A stretch of DNA of 64,000 nt from JAIQET01 sp035542575 (GTDB lineage Bacteria; Acidobacteriota; Terriglobia; Terriglobales; Acidobacteriaceae), in NCBI GenBank assembly GCA_035542575.1, contig DATKLE010000098.1, forward strand, positions 38,329-102,328, given 5' to 3'. Under the pieces are notes generated by a model. It searched no databases. It was not told where the DNA came from and was given only the letters and a program-made list of their open reading frames with translations. A program made the position numbers and the translations under genes. Shown here piece after piece: positions 34,401 through 43,521 of the stretch. The number at the start of each line of letters is the position of its first letter. The stretch's first letter is position 1.

Positions 34401-35492
34401 ATGCTCGTCGTCATGCAGGCGCACGCCACCGAAGACCAGGTGCGCGCCGTTTGTCAGAAGATCGAATCCATGGGCTACCGCGCCCATGCCCTGCCCGGGG
34501 CGCAACGCACGGCTATCGGCATCACCGGGAACAAGGGCGAGGTCGAGCCCGGCACGCTGGAAGAGATGCCGGGCGTTCAGGAACTTATCCGCGTCAGCAA
34601 ACCCTACAAGCTGGTCAGCCGGGATTTGAAAGAAGAGAACACGATCATCTCGTTTCCCGGCACCGACGCGACCATCGGCGGGCGCGGGCTGGCCATTATC
34701 GCCGGGCCATGCGCCATTGAGAGCCGCGAGCAGGCATTCGCCGTGGCCGAGCGCGTGTGCCGCGCCGGCGCCCAGTTCTTTCGCGGCGGCGCCTACAAGC
34801 CGCGCACTTCGCCCTATTCCTTCCAAGGCTTGGGCGAGGAAGGCCTGCGCATTATGGCCGAAGTGCGCGAGCAGTTCGGCATGAAGATTGTCACCGAGGC
34901 CATTGACAACGAATCCCTCGAGTTGGTCGAGGAGTATGCCGACGTCATCCAGATTGGCGCCCGCAACATGCAGAATTTTTCCCTGCTCAAGCGTGCGGGG
35001 AGAACCAAGAAGCCGGTTTTGCTGAAGCGCGGCATGTCCGCCACCCTGGAAGAGTTCCTCATGGCCGCCGAATACGTCATGAGCGAGGGCAATTACAACG
35101 TCGTCCTGTGCGAGCGCGGCGTGCGCACCTTCGCCGACCACACCCGCAACACTCTAGACCTGAGCGTCGTCCCGGCGGTGCAGCGCCTCAGCCATCTGCC
35201 GATCGTGGTGGACCCCAGTCACGGAACCGGCAAGCGCAACAAGGTCACTCCACTGTCGCGCGCTGCCGTGGCGGTCGGAGCCGATGGACTGATCGTCGAG
35301 GTTCACCACAATCCCGACAAGGCGCTGTCCGACGGTATGCAGTCTCTCTATCCCGACCAATTCGACGAACTGTTGGCCCAGGTAAGGCAGATCGCGCCGG
35401 TGGTGGGGCGGACGGTGCCGGCGATCGGCACGCATCCTCCGCCGTTGCGCGCACGGCCTCAGGCCCAGCCGTCTGCCAGCCCACTCACTTGA
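34401..35492 (+). CDS. aroF: 3-deoxy-7-phosphoheptulonate (DAHP) synthase
   Basis: A 363-residue enzyme joining PEP and erythrose-4-phosphate, the first step of aromatic amino acid synthesis. It has an N-terminal ferredoxin-like regulatory domain (about 1-70, MLVVMQAHATEDQVRAV), as in Thermotoga-type enzymes, then the TIM barrel: GPCAIES, FRGGAYKPRTSPYSFQGLG, TEAID, IGARNMQNF, LLKRGM, LCERGVRTF and VDPSHGTGKR. GAGGTGGGGAG lies directly before ATG 34401. Its stop overlaps the TTG start of the propeller gene. Confidence 0.95.
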   Translation: MLVVMQAHATEDQVRAVCQKIESMGYRAHALPGAQRTAIGITGNKGEVEPGTLEEMPGVQELIRVSKPYKLVSRDLKEENTIISFPGTDATIGGRGLAIIAGPCAIESREQAFAVAERVCRAGAQFFRGGAYKPRTSPYSFQGLGEEGLRIMAEVREQFGMKIVTEAIDNESLELVEEYADVIQIGARNMQNFSLLKRAGRTKKPVLLKRGMSATLEEFLMAAEYVMSEGNYNVVLCERGVRTFADHTRNTLDLSVVPAVQRLSHLPIVVDPSHGTGKRNKVTPLSRAAVAVGADGLIVEVHHNPDKALSDGMQSLYPDQFDELLAQVRQIAPVVGRTVPAIGTHPPPLRARPQAQPSASPLT

Positions 35493-36646
35493 GAAAGTTT
35501 CTTTTCATCGTTGTGCTGCTCCCGGTTGCGGGTGGGCTCGGCTGGTGGTATTTCCACCAGCGCCAGCTTCCCGACTACGGCCCCGCCTACCGCGAATACG
35601 CCTACGTCACCAACGGCAGGAGCAACACCGTCACCGTAATTGATCTGCGCACCTTCCAGCCGGCCAAAACCATCAGTGTGGGCAGCGAACCTACCGGCAT
35701 CGCCGCCAACGGCAGGAAAAATGAAATCTACGTGGTCAACACCGGTTCGAACAACATCAGTGTGATTGACGCTGAGCGCAACCAGGTAGTGGCAACCATC
35801 GGCGTGCACGGCAAACCCTACTTCATTGATGTCTCTTCCGATGGCAAGCGCGCGTACGTTGCCAATGCCGGCTCGGCGAACGTTTCGGTCCTTGACCTAG
35901 AGAAACGAACCGTGATCGCCAACGTCCGCGTGGGGGCGGCGCCGGGCCTGGCCAGGGTTTCGCCCGACGGCACTACCCTGGTGGTCAGCAATCGCGGGGA
36001 CAATACCATTTCTCTGCTTGACACCACCCGGCTCCAGGTGCGCAGCACCATCCCGGTGTGCCAGCAACCGGAAGACATCGCCATTCTGCCGGACAACAGC
36101 AAGGCCTTTGTCGCCTGCACCGGCTCCGCCCAGGTCGCCTCGATCGATTTGAAGAATGACAAACTGCTGGCCCTGCTGGACGTCGGCAAAACACCCGCAG
36201 ACCTCGTCCTTAAGCCCGACGGCGGTGAACTGCTGGTTTGCAACTTTGATTCCGACAACATCTCGATCATCGAGACCACGACCAACGAAGTTGCCGGCAG
36301 CTATTTGATCGGCACTCATCCCGCGCGTGGGGTGGTCACCGCCGACAATTCACGCCTTTATGTCAGCAACTTCGGCTCCAACACGGTGGCGGTTTACGAC
36401 ATTGACCTGGGCAAGGTGATCGCGTCGATTCCCGTGGGCGCGCAGCCCGATGCGCTGGCGCTCTCGCCGTCCGAGAACGACCTGCTGGCGCTGGACTCCC
36501 TTTCCGGCGATGCCGCCGTGATCCATCGCAACCGCAATCCCAAGCCCTGGGAGAAGGAATATTACCTGCTGACCGTCATCCCCGCCGGGATGCAGCCGAA
36601 CAACATCGTGGTGAAATCGTTCATGGCCCAGTCGCCGCAGAAGTAG
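35489..36646 (+). CDS. YVTN-type beta-propeller protein, membrane anchored
   Basis: A 385-residue protein starting with TTG 35489 inside the aroF stop (TTGA overlap), so translationally coupled. The N-terminal anchor or signal helix (FLFIVVLLPVAGGLGWWYF) is followed by seven or so propeller blades with the repeating pattern YVxNxGSxNxSVID (YVTNGRSNTVTVIDL, YVVNTGSNNISVIDA, YVANAGSANVSVLDL, YVSNFGSNTVAVYDI). Such propellers are usually extracytoplasmic binding or scaffold proteins. No catalytic residues are evident, and the coupling to aroF looks incidental. Confidence 0.83.
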   Translation: MRKFLFIVVLLPVAGGLGWWYFHQRQLPDYGPAYREYAYVTNGRSNTVTVIDLRTFQPAKTISVGSEPTGIAANGRKNEIYVVNTGSNNISVIDAERNQVVATIGVHGKPYFIDVSSDGKRAYVANAGSANVSVLDLEKRTVIANVRVGAAPGLARVSPDGTTLVVSNRGDNTISLLDTTRLQVRSTIPVCQQPEDIAILPDNSKAFVACTGSAQVASIDLKNDKLLALLDVGKTPADLVLKPDGGELLVCNFDSDNISIIETTTNEVAGSYLIGTHPARGVVTADNSRLYVSNFGSNTVAVYDIDLGKVIASIPVGAQPDALALSPSENDLLALDSLSGDAAVIHRNRNPKPWEKEYYLLTVIPAGMQPNNIVVKSFMAQSPQK

Positions 36647-36775
36647 GTTGCGAACGCCTCTGGCATCCGCGCCGCCCCTGGCTCTGCGCGCCCGTATTTC
36701 TATGCGACAGTGTGACTTTTGGCGGGAGCTTTCGTCTAAACGGTCGGAAACCAGATTGATGCAGAGGGGGAATCC

Positions 36776-39085
36776 TTGGGGCTGGGTTGGCAGGCCAGAC
36801 TGTCGGGCACAGTCACGCTGCTCCTAAGCAGCGCGCTTCCCATGTTCGCCGCTCCCCCCAATTTTGGACGGATCCTCATTCCCCGCGTCAGTACCCCACC
36901 TACGCTCGAACAGTTTCTGGACATGCAACCCAGCCCGGCATGGCGTGGCAAGCTGGCCAAAGTGGATCGCTTCATTCAGCGCGTTCCCAGCGACGGCCAG
37001 CCCGTCTCCCAAGTCACGGAAGCCTACCTCGGGTACGACAACAAGAATCTTTATGTCATCTTCATCTGCTTCGATAACCAGCCCCAGAAAATTCGTGCCC
37101 GGCTCTCGCGCCGAGAAGACATCTTCGACGACGACTCGGTGGAGATCATGCTTGATACCTTCAACGACCACCGCCGCGCCTACGCCTTTCTTTCCAATCC
37201 TCTCGGCGTGCAGGCCGACGCGCTCTGGACTGAAGGTCAGGGGTTTGACTTCTCCTTCGACACTGTCTGGGACTCGGAGGCCAAAGTCACCGACCGCGGG
37301 TTTGTCGTGTGGATGTCCATCCCCTTCCGCAGCCTGCGTTTTTCCTCAAAGGATCCACAAACCTGGGGAATCCTGCTGAACCGGGGAATTCCCCGCAATA
37401 ACGAAGACACCTTCTGGCCGCAGTATTCCAGCCGAATCGCGGGGCGCCTGAATCAGGAGGGCGAGGCCACCGGTCTGGAGCATATCTCGCCCGGCCGTAA
37501 CTTTCAGCTCATTCCGTACGGCATCTTCCGCTCCTTCAAGGAACTCGACCTGCGCGATCCCAACAACCCCACCTACACGCAGCGCGACGCCTATGGACAG
37601 GTCGGCCTCGATGCCAAGGTCGTCCTGAAAGACAAGTTCGTTCTCGACGCCACCGCCAATCCTGACTTCAGCCAGGTCGAGTCGGACGAACCGCAGGTCA
37701 CGGCGAACCAGCGGTTCGAGGTGTTTTTCCCCGAGAAGCGGCCCTTCTTCCTGGAGAACTCCAATTATTTTCAGACGCCGATCAATCTCGTTTTCACCCG
37801 CCGCATCGAGCAGCCTAAGTGGGGCCTGCGCTTGACGGGAAAAGACGGCCCCTGGGCCGTGGGCATGCTGGTGGCCGACGATGCCGCTCCCGGGCAGCAG
37901 GTGCCGCGAAATGATCCCCTCGCTGACCAACATGCTTGGTTCGCGATTGCCCGTGTCAGCCGCGATCTCGGCAGCCAGTCCACGCTGGGACTGATCTACG
38001 CCGATCGTGAACTGGATGGCTATTTCAATCGCGTTGGCGGAATCGATGGGCGCTTCAAGCTGAACAGCCACTGGGTCGCCACATTTCAGGGTTTGGTCAG
38101 TTCTACCTTCAACGTGGAGGACTCAAATTTCAACACCAACGGCGCCTACCAGGCCGGGCCGGCTGCCGAAGTCACATTGGAGCGCGACGGGCGTCAGCTG
38201 AACTTCTTCATGGATTACAGCGACCGCAGCAATGATTTCCGCACCCTCACGGGATTCGATCCCCAGCCCGACATCCACAACTTCTATGAGCGTGTGCAGT
38301 ACCTTTTTCGTCCCGAAGGCAAACACTTGATCTCCTGGGGACCGCAGATGGAGGTCTACCACACTCTCGACCACGAGGGGAACTATCTGATGTCTGGGTA
38401 CATCCCCTCTATGCGAGTGGAGTTGACCGGGCAGACCTTTGTGACAGTGCTCTATGCCAAAGAGATGGAACTGCTGCGGCCCAAGGACTTCTCAGTGCTG
38501 ACCAGCAACCAGCGGTATGTTCGCCACACCACCGAGTTTGCCTTTGATACCGGCTACTACCGCCCGGTTTCCTTCCACCTCGATTATCGCTTCGGTTCTC
38601 GCGTCAACTACGATCCACCGGTGACTCCCAAACCCGTGATTCCCTTCCTGGCAGGCCGCACCAGTGTGACCACAACGCTCACTGTGCGTCCGAACAAAGG
38701 TCTTAGAATCGACAACACTTATCTTCTGTTCCGCCTGCACAATCGCGCCGGCTCGGTGGGCGCTTCCAACAATCACATCATTCGCTCGAAGTGGAACTAC
38801 CAGTTCACCAACCGGCTTTCGTTCCGCTTCATCGGGCAGTACAACGCCTTGCTGACCAATCCCAGCTTCACTTCCCTGCAAACCGCCAAGGACTTCAACG
38901 CCGATTTCTTGGTCACCTACCTGATCCATCCCAGCACCGCGGTGTACGTCGGCTACAACAGCAATCTGGAGAACCTGGTTTCGCCGCTTATGGCCGACTC
39001 CGATGGCAACCTGATCCATGGCAGCCGCTTCATCAACGACGGCCGCAGCTTCTTCATCAAAGCCTCGTACCTGTTCCGCTTCTGA
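36776..39085 (+). CDS. DUF5916-type outer-membrane protein
   Basis: A 769-residue protein. TTG 36776 follows AGAGGGGG; the signal peptide is LSGTVTLLLSSALPMFAAP. Residues about 40-230 form a CBM9-like carbohydrate-binding fold (AYLGYDNKNLYVIFICFDNQP, DDDSVEIMLDTFNDHRRAY). The remainder is a large beta-barrel (PEKRPFFLENSNYFQ, FTRRI; ends AVYVGYNSNLEN ... SYLFRF, with terminal aromatic). It probably binds glycans at the surface or imports oligosaccharides. No inner-membrane partner is adjacent. Confidence 0.82.
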   Translation: MGLGWQARLSGTVTLLLSSALPMFAAPPNFGRILIPRVSTPPTLEQFLDMQPSPAWRGKLAKVDRFIQRVPSDGQPVSQVTEAYLGYDNKNLYVIFICFDNQPQKIRARLSRREDIFDDDSVEIMLDTFNDHRRAYAFLSNPLGVQADALWTEGQGFDFSFDTVWDSEAKVTDRGFVVWMSIPFRSLRFSSKDPQTWGILLNRGIPRNNEDTFWPQYSSRIAGRLNQEGEATGLEHISPGRNFQLIPYGIFRSFKELDLRDPNNPTYTQRDAYGQVGLDAKVVLKDKFVLDATANPDFSQVESDEPQVTANQRFEVFFPEKRPFFLENSNYFQTPINLVFTRRIEQPKWGLRLTGKDGPWAVGMLVADDAAPGQQVPRNDPLADQHAWFAIARVSRDLGSQSTLGLIYADRELDGYFNRVGGIDGRFKLNSHWVATFQGLVSSTFNVEDSNFNTNGAYQAGPAAEVTLERDGRQLNFFMDYSDRSNDFRTLTGFDPQPDIHNFYERVQYLFRPEGKHLISWGPQMEVYHTLDHEGNYLMSGYIPSMRVELTGQTFVTVLYAKEMELLRPKDFSVLTSNQRYVRHTTEFAFDTGYYRPVSFHLDYRFGSRVNYDPPVTPKPVIPFLAGRTSVTTTLTVRPNKGLRIDNTYLLFRLHNRAGSVGASNNHIIRSKWNYQFTNRLSFRFIGQYNALLTNPSFTSLQTAKDFNADFLVTYLIHPSTAVYVGYNSNLENLVSPLMADSDGNLIHGSRFINDGRSFFIKASYLFRF

Positions 39086-39118
39086 TCAATTCTGCCCTCA
39101 TATATATTTGGACTGGCC

Positions 39119-40168
39119 ATGCTGATGCTGCAAGACGTGCCGCTCGCGCCGTTCACCACCCTGAAGGTGGGTGGCCCGGCGCGTTATTTCGTCGAGGCCA
39201 GGGCCGTCGCCGACGTAAGCGATGCCGTCGACTTTGCGCGTTCCCGTGACTTGCCTTTATTCGTGTTGGGCGGGGGAAGCAATCTGGTGGTGTCCGACGC
39301 CGGCTGGCCCGGCATGGTCTTGAAAATCGCTCTCAGCGGAATCAATCATCGCCATGAACGCGAGCATGTGGTGTTTGAAGTGGCGGCTGGCGAGGAGTGG
39401 GACCGTTTCGTCGCTATGTCCGTGACACGCAATTTCTCCGGCATTGAGTGTCTGACCGGCATTCCCGGCAGCGTTGGCGGAACTCCCGTGCAGAATGTAG
39501 GTGCCTACGGGCAGGAAGTCGCCGAGGTCATCGATGCCGTTCAAGTTCTCGACCTCAACGACGGGCAGGTCCGTGAACTTTGCCGCGAAGCCTGCTCTTT
39601 CAACTACCGCACCAGTGTCTTTAACACCACGGCGCGCGGCCGCTTCGTCATCCTGCGCGTGGACTACGCCCTGAAGCATGGCGGCGAGCCCCGCCTGGAA
39701 TATGCCGACCTCAAGAAGTATTTTTCGGGATGGGCGGTGCGGCCGACGTTGGCCGAAACTCGCGAAGCCGTGCGCCAGATTCGGGCCCGCAAGGCCATGC
39801 TCATCACCCCCGGCGATGAGGACTGCCGCAGCGCCGGCTCGTTTTTCAAGAACCCGGTCTTGTCCGCCGCCGCTCTTGAGACCTTAACCCGCTTGGCGGC
39901 CAGGAAAAATCTTCAAGTCCCCAGTTATCCAGCGCTCGAGGCCCAACGCAAAATCTCTGCCGCGTGGCTGGTCGAGCACTCCGGATTCAGCAGGGGCTAC
40001 ACCAGCGGCCACGTGGGCATCTCCCGGAAGCACGCCTTGGCTATCGTCAACCGCGGCGACGCCACTGCCGCCGAAATTCTCGCCTTCTCCGAGCAAATCC
40101 AACATCGCGTCGAGGAACTTTGGGACATCGATCTCGAACCCGAGCCCGTCTTCGTCGGGTTTAACTGA
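39119..40168 (+). CDS. murB: UDP-N-acetylenolpyruvoylglucosamine reductase
   Basis: A 349-residue FAD enzyme that makes UDP-MurNAc for peptidoglycan. Motifs: NTTLKVGG-like FTTLKVGGPARYF, LGGGSNLVVSD for FAD, IPGSVGGTPVQNVGAYGQE, YRTSVFN and the catalytic Ser in CRSAGSFFKNP. ATG 39119 is chosen, about 33 bp after the DUF5916 stop. No other mur genes are adjacent. Confidence 0.94.
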   Translation: MLMLQDVPLAPFTTLKVGGPARYFVEARAVADVSDAVDFARSRDLPLFVLGGGSNLVVSDAGWPGMVLKIALSGINHRHEREHVVFEVAAGEEWDRFVAMSVTRNFSGIECLTGIPGSVGGTPVQNVGAYGQEVAEVIDAVQVLDLNDGQVRELCREACSFNYRTSVFNTTARGRFVILRVDYALKHGGEPRLEYADLKKYFSGWAVRPTLAETREAVRQIRARKAMLITPGDEDCRSAGSFFKNPVLSAAALETLTRLAARKNLQVPSYPALEAQRKISAAWLVEHSGFSRGYTSGHVGISRKHALAIVNRGDATAAEILAFSEQIQHRVEELWDIDLEPEPVFVGFN

Positions 40169-40197
40169 GAACCGAGAACCAGGAACTGGGAACTGGG
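40167..40197. repeat. Heptamer tandem repeat after murB
   Basis: Four 7-bp units: GAGAACC, GAGAACC, AGGAACT, GGGAACT, then GGG, beginning inside the murB stop codon. It belongs to the same pattern as repeats near nfo and the uracil-DNA glycosylase gene. Confidence 0.6.
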
Positions 40198-40203
40198 TTT
40201 CTA

Positions 40204-40219
40204 CAGGAATTGGTTCCTG
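40204..40219. terminator. Hairpin between murB and convergent gene
   Basis: CAGGAA/TTCCTG with a TTGG loop forms a 6-bp stem between the convergent murB and outer-membrane genes. No T tract follows. Confidence 0.35.
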
Positions 40220-40237
40220 CCTGTTACCGAACCCAAA

Positions 40238-41122
40238 TCACCGCTTGTCCAGCTTGCGGAAGGGATGTTCGAAGCTGAGATACAGGAAGATCGCCTTTTC
40301 CCCCGCACTTGGCCCCACGCCGAGCGGCACGCCGATGCCCGGCACGATCTGCAGGCCGTTCTTGAAGTTGTAGGCCCAGCGGATGCCGGGGTTCAGATAT
40401 ATCGCATTTGACCACTCGGTCTTGCTGCGGGCGACTACCGACTGCGAACTGTAGAAGACGGTCTCCAGCATCACGTTGAAGCGTGGGTGCGCCAGCCAGA
40501 TAAAGCTCTGCCCCAGGTTGTACCCGGAGGTGGATGCCTGGTCGCCAGCAGTATCCTGCGCGTGTGGGACAAACGTGGCCCCGGCATTCCAGTGGGTGAC
40601 CAGCTTGGAGTTCAGCACCACGCTCAACGGCAGGCTGGTCTGCAGACCGAATCCCCCGGCCCCGCGCCCCACCGAAGCGTCCCCTGCCGGAAACATCAGG
40701 CTGAGGCGGGGAGCAAACGCCACGCGCGCGTTTCCATCGCCCACCAGCTGATAGCGATAGTTCAGCAGGACATCGCCGATTCCAGCCCCAGAGCCTGGAA
40801 AAGCTCCCGAATGCACCGCGGCCAGGGTATAGCTGAGCTGGTGGCGCGGATCTCCCGGCACCGGCCACTCCTGGGTGAAGGTGTACATCCAGTCTTTGCT
40901 GTTCCAGAAGCGGGTGAAGCTCGAGATGTGCTGCACCACCCCGAAGTTCTGGTTGTAGGCTTCTTCCACCAGAAAGCTGTTGTCCTGGATGGCGGGCTGG
41001 CTGGAAGCTGGAGCGGATGCGTCCTGCTGTGCCGCCGCGCCCGCGCCGAGCAACAGCGCTAACAGAATGAATCGAAATCCATCGTAGAGAGATGATTGCA
41101 CGGCCGCCTCGTCCCCGCTCAT
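40238..41122 (-). CDS. Outer-membrane beta-barrel protein, function unknown
   Basis: A 294-residue exported protein: hydrophobic signal (FRFILLALLLGAGAAAQQ), short disordered linker, then beta strands with alternating polar/aromatic residues (QLSYTLAAVHSG, GDVLLNYRYQLVG, RVAFAPRLSLMFPAGD, FNVMLETVFYSSQ, LQIVPGIGVPLG, AIFLYLSFEHPF). The pattern resembles the transporter/MetA-pathway barrel family, but this is not certain. ATG 41122 is chosen. No functional partner is next to it. Confidence 0.68.
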   Translation of the reverse strand: MSGDEAAVQSSLYDGFRFILLALLLGAGAAAQQDASAPASSQPAIQDNSFLVEEAYNQNFGVVQHISSFTRFWNSKDWMYTFTQEWPVPGDPRHQLSYTLAAVHSGAFPGSGAGIGDVLLNYRYQLVGDGNARVAFAPRLSLMFPAGDASVGRGAGGFGLQTSLPLSVVLNSKLVTHWNAGATFVPHAQDTAGDQASTSGYNLGQSFIWLAHPRFNVMLETVFYSSQSVVARSKTEWSNAIYLNPGIRWAYNFKNGLQIVPGIGVPLGVGPSAGEKAIFLYLSFEHPFRKLDKR

Positions 41123-41149
41123 TCTAGCGGATACTGAGAATCACCCACT

Positions 41150-41238
41150 GGTGGGACGGTGCCGCCCCGGGCCGCGATTCAAGGCGACTTACCTGCGTAG
41201 AGGTATTCCGGCCTGGCGCCGGCGGCAGCCGTCCCACC
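41150..41238. repeat. Inverted repeat (REP-like) beside the uracil-DNA glycosylase gene
   Basis: Left arm 41150-41166 and right arm 41221-41238 match over 17 of 18 positions as inverted repeats (GGTGGGACGG...GCCGCC). The right arm abuts the glycosylase stop codon. The core GGTGGGACGG also occurs near 63069, close to the RAYT remnant. Confidence 0.55.
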
Positions 41239-41928
41239 TCATCTATCGGCCAGACGCGCCGCCTCTTTAAAGATCCGCACAAACATCTTCCGCGTCAGCT
41301 TCCCGGTCTGGGTATTTTGGTTTGAAGGATGATACGACGCCAGCAGAATCCTGCCATCCCTCATCTCGTACTTGGCGCCATGCCCGAACGTGTACGGCTT
41401 CTTGTTGGTAATCTGCCCCCGCTGCTTCAGGTAATTCAAGTAGGCATCAAACCCGATTCTGCTCAGGGCAACCACCACTCGCAGCTTCTTCAGACCCTCA
41501 ATCTCCCGCTCCAGATACGCCGCGCAATTGGCCAGTTCCCCGGGCAGCGGCTTGTTTTGCGGAGGCGCGCAGCGCACCGCCGCGGTGATGTACAGCCCCT
41601 TCAACACCAGCCCATCGTTGCGGTCCGTGGCTTTCGCCTGATTGGCAAACCCGGTCTCATGGAGCACCGGATACATGAAGTTGCCCGAGGCATCGCCGGT
41701 AAACGGCCGTCCCGTGCGATTGGAGCCATGGGCCCCGGGCGCCAGTCCCAGAATCATGACGCGGGCACTTGGATCGCCGAATCCAGGTACCGGCTTTCCC
41801 CAGTAATCCCACTGCCGGTACGCACGCCGTTTCTCGCGCGCCACCTGCTCGCGGTATGCCACCAGCCGCGGACAGCGCGTGCAGGCGATCACTTCGTGGT
41901 TGAGTTGGACAAGCCAGGCTGGAGGCAT
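41239..41928 (-). CDS. Uracil-DNA glycosylase, type 5 (UDGb)
   Basis: A 229-residue Fe-S uracil-DNA glycosylase. It has CTRCPRL near the start for the cluster, the family 5 motif GLAPGAHGSNRTGRPFTGDASG and the C-terminal ASYHPSNQNTQTGKLT. Type 5 enzymes remove uracil and some other deaminated bases and lack the usual Asp/Asn of family 1. ATG 41928 is preferred; the frame is open to GTG 41988 through a heptamer repeat, which is unlikely to be coding. Confidence 0.9.
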   Translation of the reverse strand: MPPAWLVQLNHEVIACTRCPRLVAYREQVAREKRRAYRQWDYWGKPVPGFGDPSARVMILGLAPGAHGSNRTGRPFTGDASGNFMYPVLHETGFANQAKATDRNDGLVLKGLYITAAVRCAPPQNKPLPGELANCAAYLEREIEGLKKLRVVVALSRIGFDAYLNYLKQRGQITNKKPYTFGHGAKYEMRDGRILLASYHPSNQNTQTGKLTRKMFVRIFKEAARLADR

Positions 41929-41930
41929 CG

Positions 41931-41958
41931 GTCGTTCGTCGTTCGTCGTTGGTCGTTG
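41931..41958. repeat. Heptamer tandem repeat upstream of the glycosylase gene
   Basis: Four perfect-phase 7-bp units: GTCGTTC, GTCGTTC, GTCGTTG, GTCGTTG, located immediately upstream of ATG 41928. Confidence 0.65.
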
Positions 41959-42171
41959 GCTGACATGAAGGACACAAGTGTACTCCACGGCACGTGAGGC
42001 TGCGCTATGCCGGTGTCGGCTCTGGGCCGTCTCCGACCGTCACCGTTACCCGGGTGTCGCCAACAACCCGCGACTGACGACCAGCGACCGGTTTGACGTT
42101 CCTCTCCTTCTGTCTTTACACTCAATATTGGCGCTGCGTGGATTTCCTGTTCCCCCCAAAATCCGGTGCGG

Positions 42172-43455
42172 ATGCCGAAGACAAACGTGAGCCCCACAGA
42201 AACAAACAGCAGCACCAAACGCGAGATCCAAGTCGAGATTCCCGCCGCCGAGGTTGTGCGCGAGACCGAGACCCTGATCGAGAAATATCGCAAGGTGGCC
42301 CGCCTGCCCGGCTTTCGCCGCGGGCACGTGCCCGCCTCGATTATCAAGCAGCGCTTCGCCGAGGACATCAAGAGCGATGTCGTGGATGCGCTGGTCCCGC
42401 GGTACTTCCGCCAGGAGGCTGACAAGCTCCACCTGACCCCGGTCTCGCAGCCCCGGGTCACCGATCTCCACCTGCACGAGGGCGAACCCCTGCGCTTCAA
42501 GGCCACCTTCGAGGTGTTGCCCGAGATCAAAGCGGAAGGCTACAGGGAACTGCGTGCCGACAAGCCCAGCGTTTCGGTTACCGACGAAGAGGTGGCCGAA
42601 TCCTTGAACAGCCTGCGCGAACAGCATGCCACCTTCTCTTCCATCGAAGGCCGCAGCCTGGCCGATGGCGACTTCGCCCAGGTTTCGCTCGATGGCCAGC
42701 CCAAGGACGGCGAAGGCAAACCTATCCACATGGACGAAATTCTGGTCGAGATCGCGGGCAAGAACACCATGCCCGAGTTTACCGAGAACCTGCGCGGCAC
42801 CGCCGCCGGCGACCAGCGCACCTTCGATGTGACGTATCCCGAAGATTCATCCGACAAGCGCCTTGCGGGCAAGAGTTTCACCTATAACGTGAAGGTTCAC
42901 TCCCTGAAACAAAAGACCCTTCCCGAATTGAGCGACCAATTCGCCAAAGAATTGGGAGAATTCGCCAACCTCGATGAGGTGAAGCAGCGTATTCGCGAAG
43001 GCATGGTGGCCGAGCGCCAACACGCCGCCGAGCATCAGGCCAAGGACAAGCTGGTGGCCGAGTTGATCAAGCGCAATGAATTTGAAGTTCCCGAAGCGCT
43101 GGTCGAGCGCCAGATTGATATCCGCCTGGAGCGCGGGCTGCGCGCCCTGGCGGCCCAGGGCATGCGCCCCGAAGATCTCAAGAAGATGGATTTGAACCGG
43201 CTGCGCGTGGGGCAGCGCGAGCAGGCAGTGCAGGAAGTGAAAGCGTCCCTGTTGCTGGAAAAAATCGCCGAGGAGGAAAAGATCGAGGTCAGCGATGCGG
43301 AGATCGATCGGGAGATTAGCGCCCTCGCTCAGCAGTCCAAACAGACGCCCGAAGCCATTCGGGCGCGTTTGACACGCGAGGGGGCGCTCGATAGAATCCG
43401 ATCAAGAATCCGCAGCGAGAAGACCCTCGATTTTCTGTATCACCAGTCCGCCTGA
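42172..43455 (+). CDS. tig: Trigger factor (ribosome-associated chaperone/PPIase)
   Basis: A 427-residue protein. The N-terminal ribosome-binding domain has the signature LPGFRRGHVP (about residue 45). An FKBP-type PPIase domain is at about 150-240 (LADGDFAQVSLDGQP, FDVTYPED). The C-terminal helical arms follow (about 250-427). It binds nascent chains at the exit tunnel. It begins the order tig-clpP-clpX-lon, widely conserved in bacteria. ATG 42172 is chosen over GTG options nearby. Confidence 0.94.
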   Translation: MPKTNVSPTETNSSTKREIQVEIPAAEVVRETETLIEKYRKVARLPGFRRGHVPASIIKQRFAEDIKSDVVDALVPRYFRQEADKLHLTPVSQPRVTDLHLHEGEPLRFKATFEVLPEIKAEGYRELRADKPSVSVTDEEVAESLNSLREQHATFSSIEGRSLADGDFAQVSLDGQPKDGEGKPIHMDEILVEIAGKNTMPEFTENLRGTAAGDQRTFDVTYPEDSSDKRLAGKSFTYNVKVHSLKQKTLPELSDQFAKELGEFANLDEVKQRIREGMVAERQHAAEHQAKDKLVAELIKRNEFEVPEALVERQIDIRLERGLRALAAQGMRPEDLKKMDLNRLRVGQREQAVQEVKASLLLEKIAEEEKIEVSDAEIDREISALAQQSKQTPEAIRARLTREGALDRIRSRIRSEKTLDFLYHQSA

Positions 43456-43521
43456 AGCGGGCCATTTCGATCCTCCCCCACAGGTTCTCAGCTGGTTGGG
43501 GCAGGAGTGTGGAAGGTGCAT

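Noticed and set aside
34242..35141. Long minus-strand extension of the nfo frame
   Set aside because: It is antisense to aroF and crosses heptamer repeats; the endonuclease domain begins only after ATG 34241.
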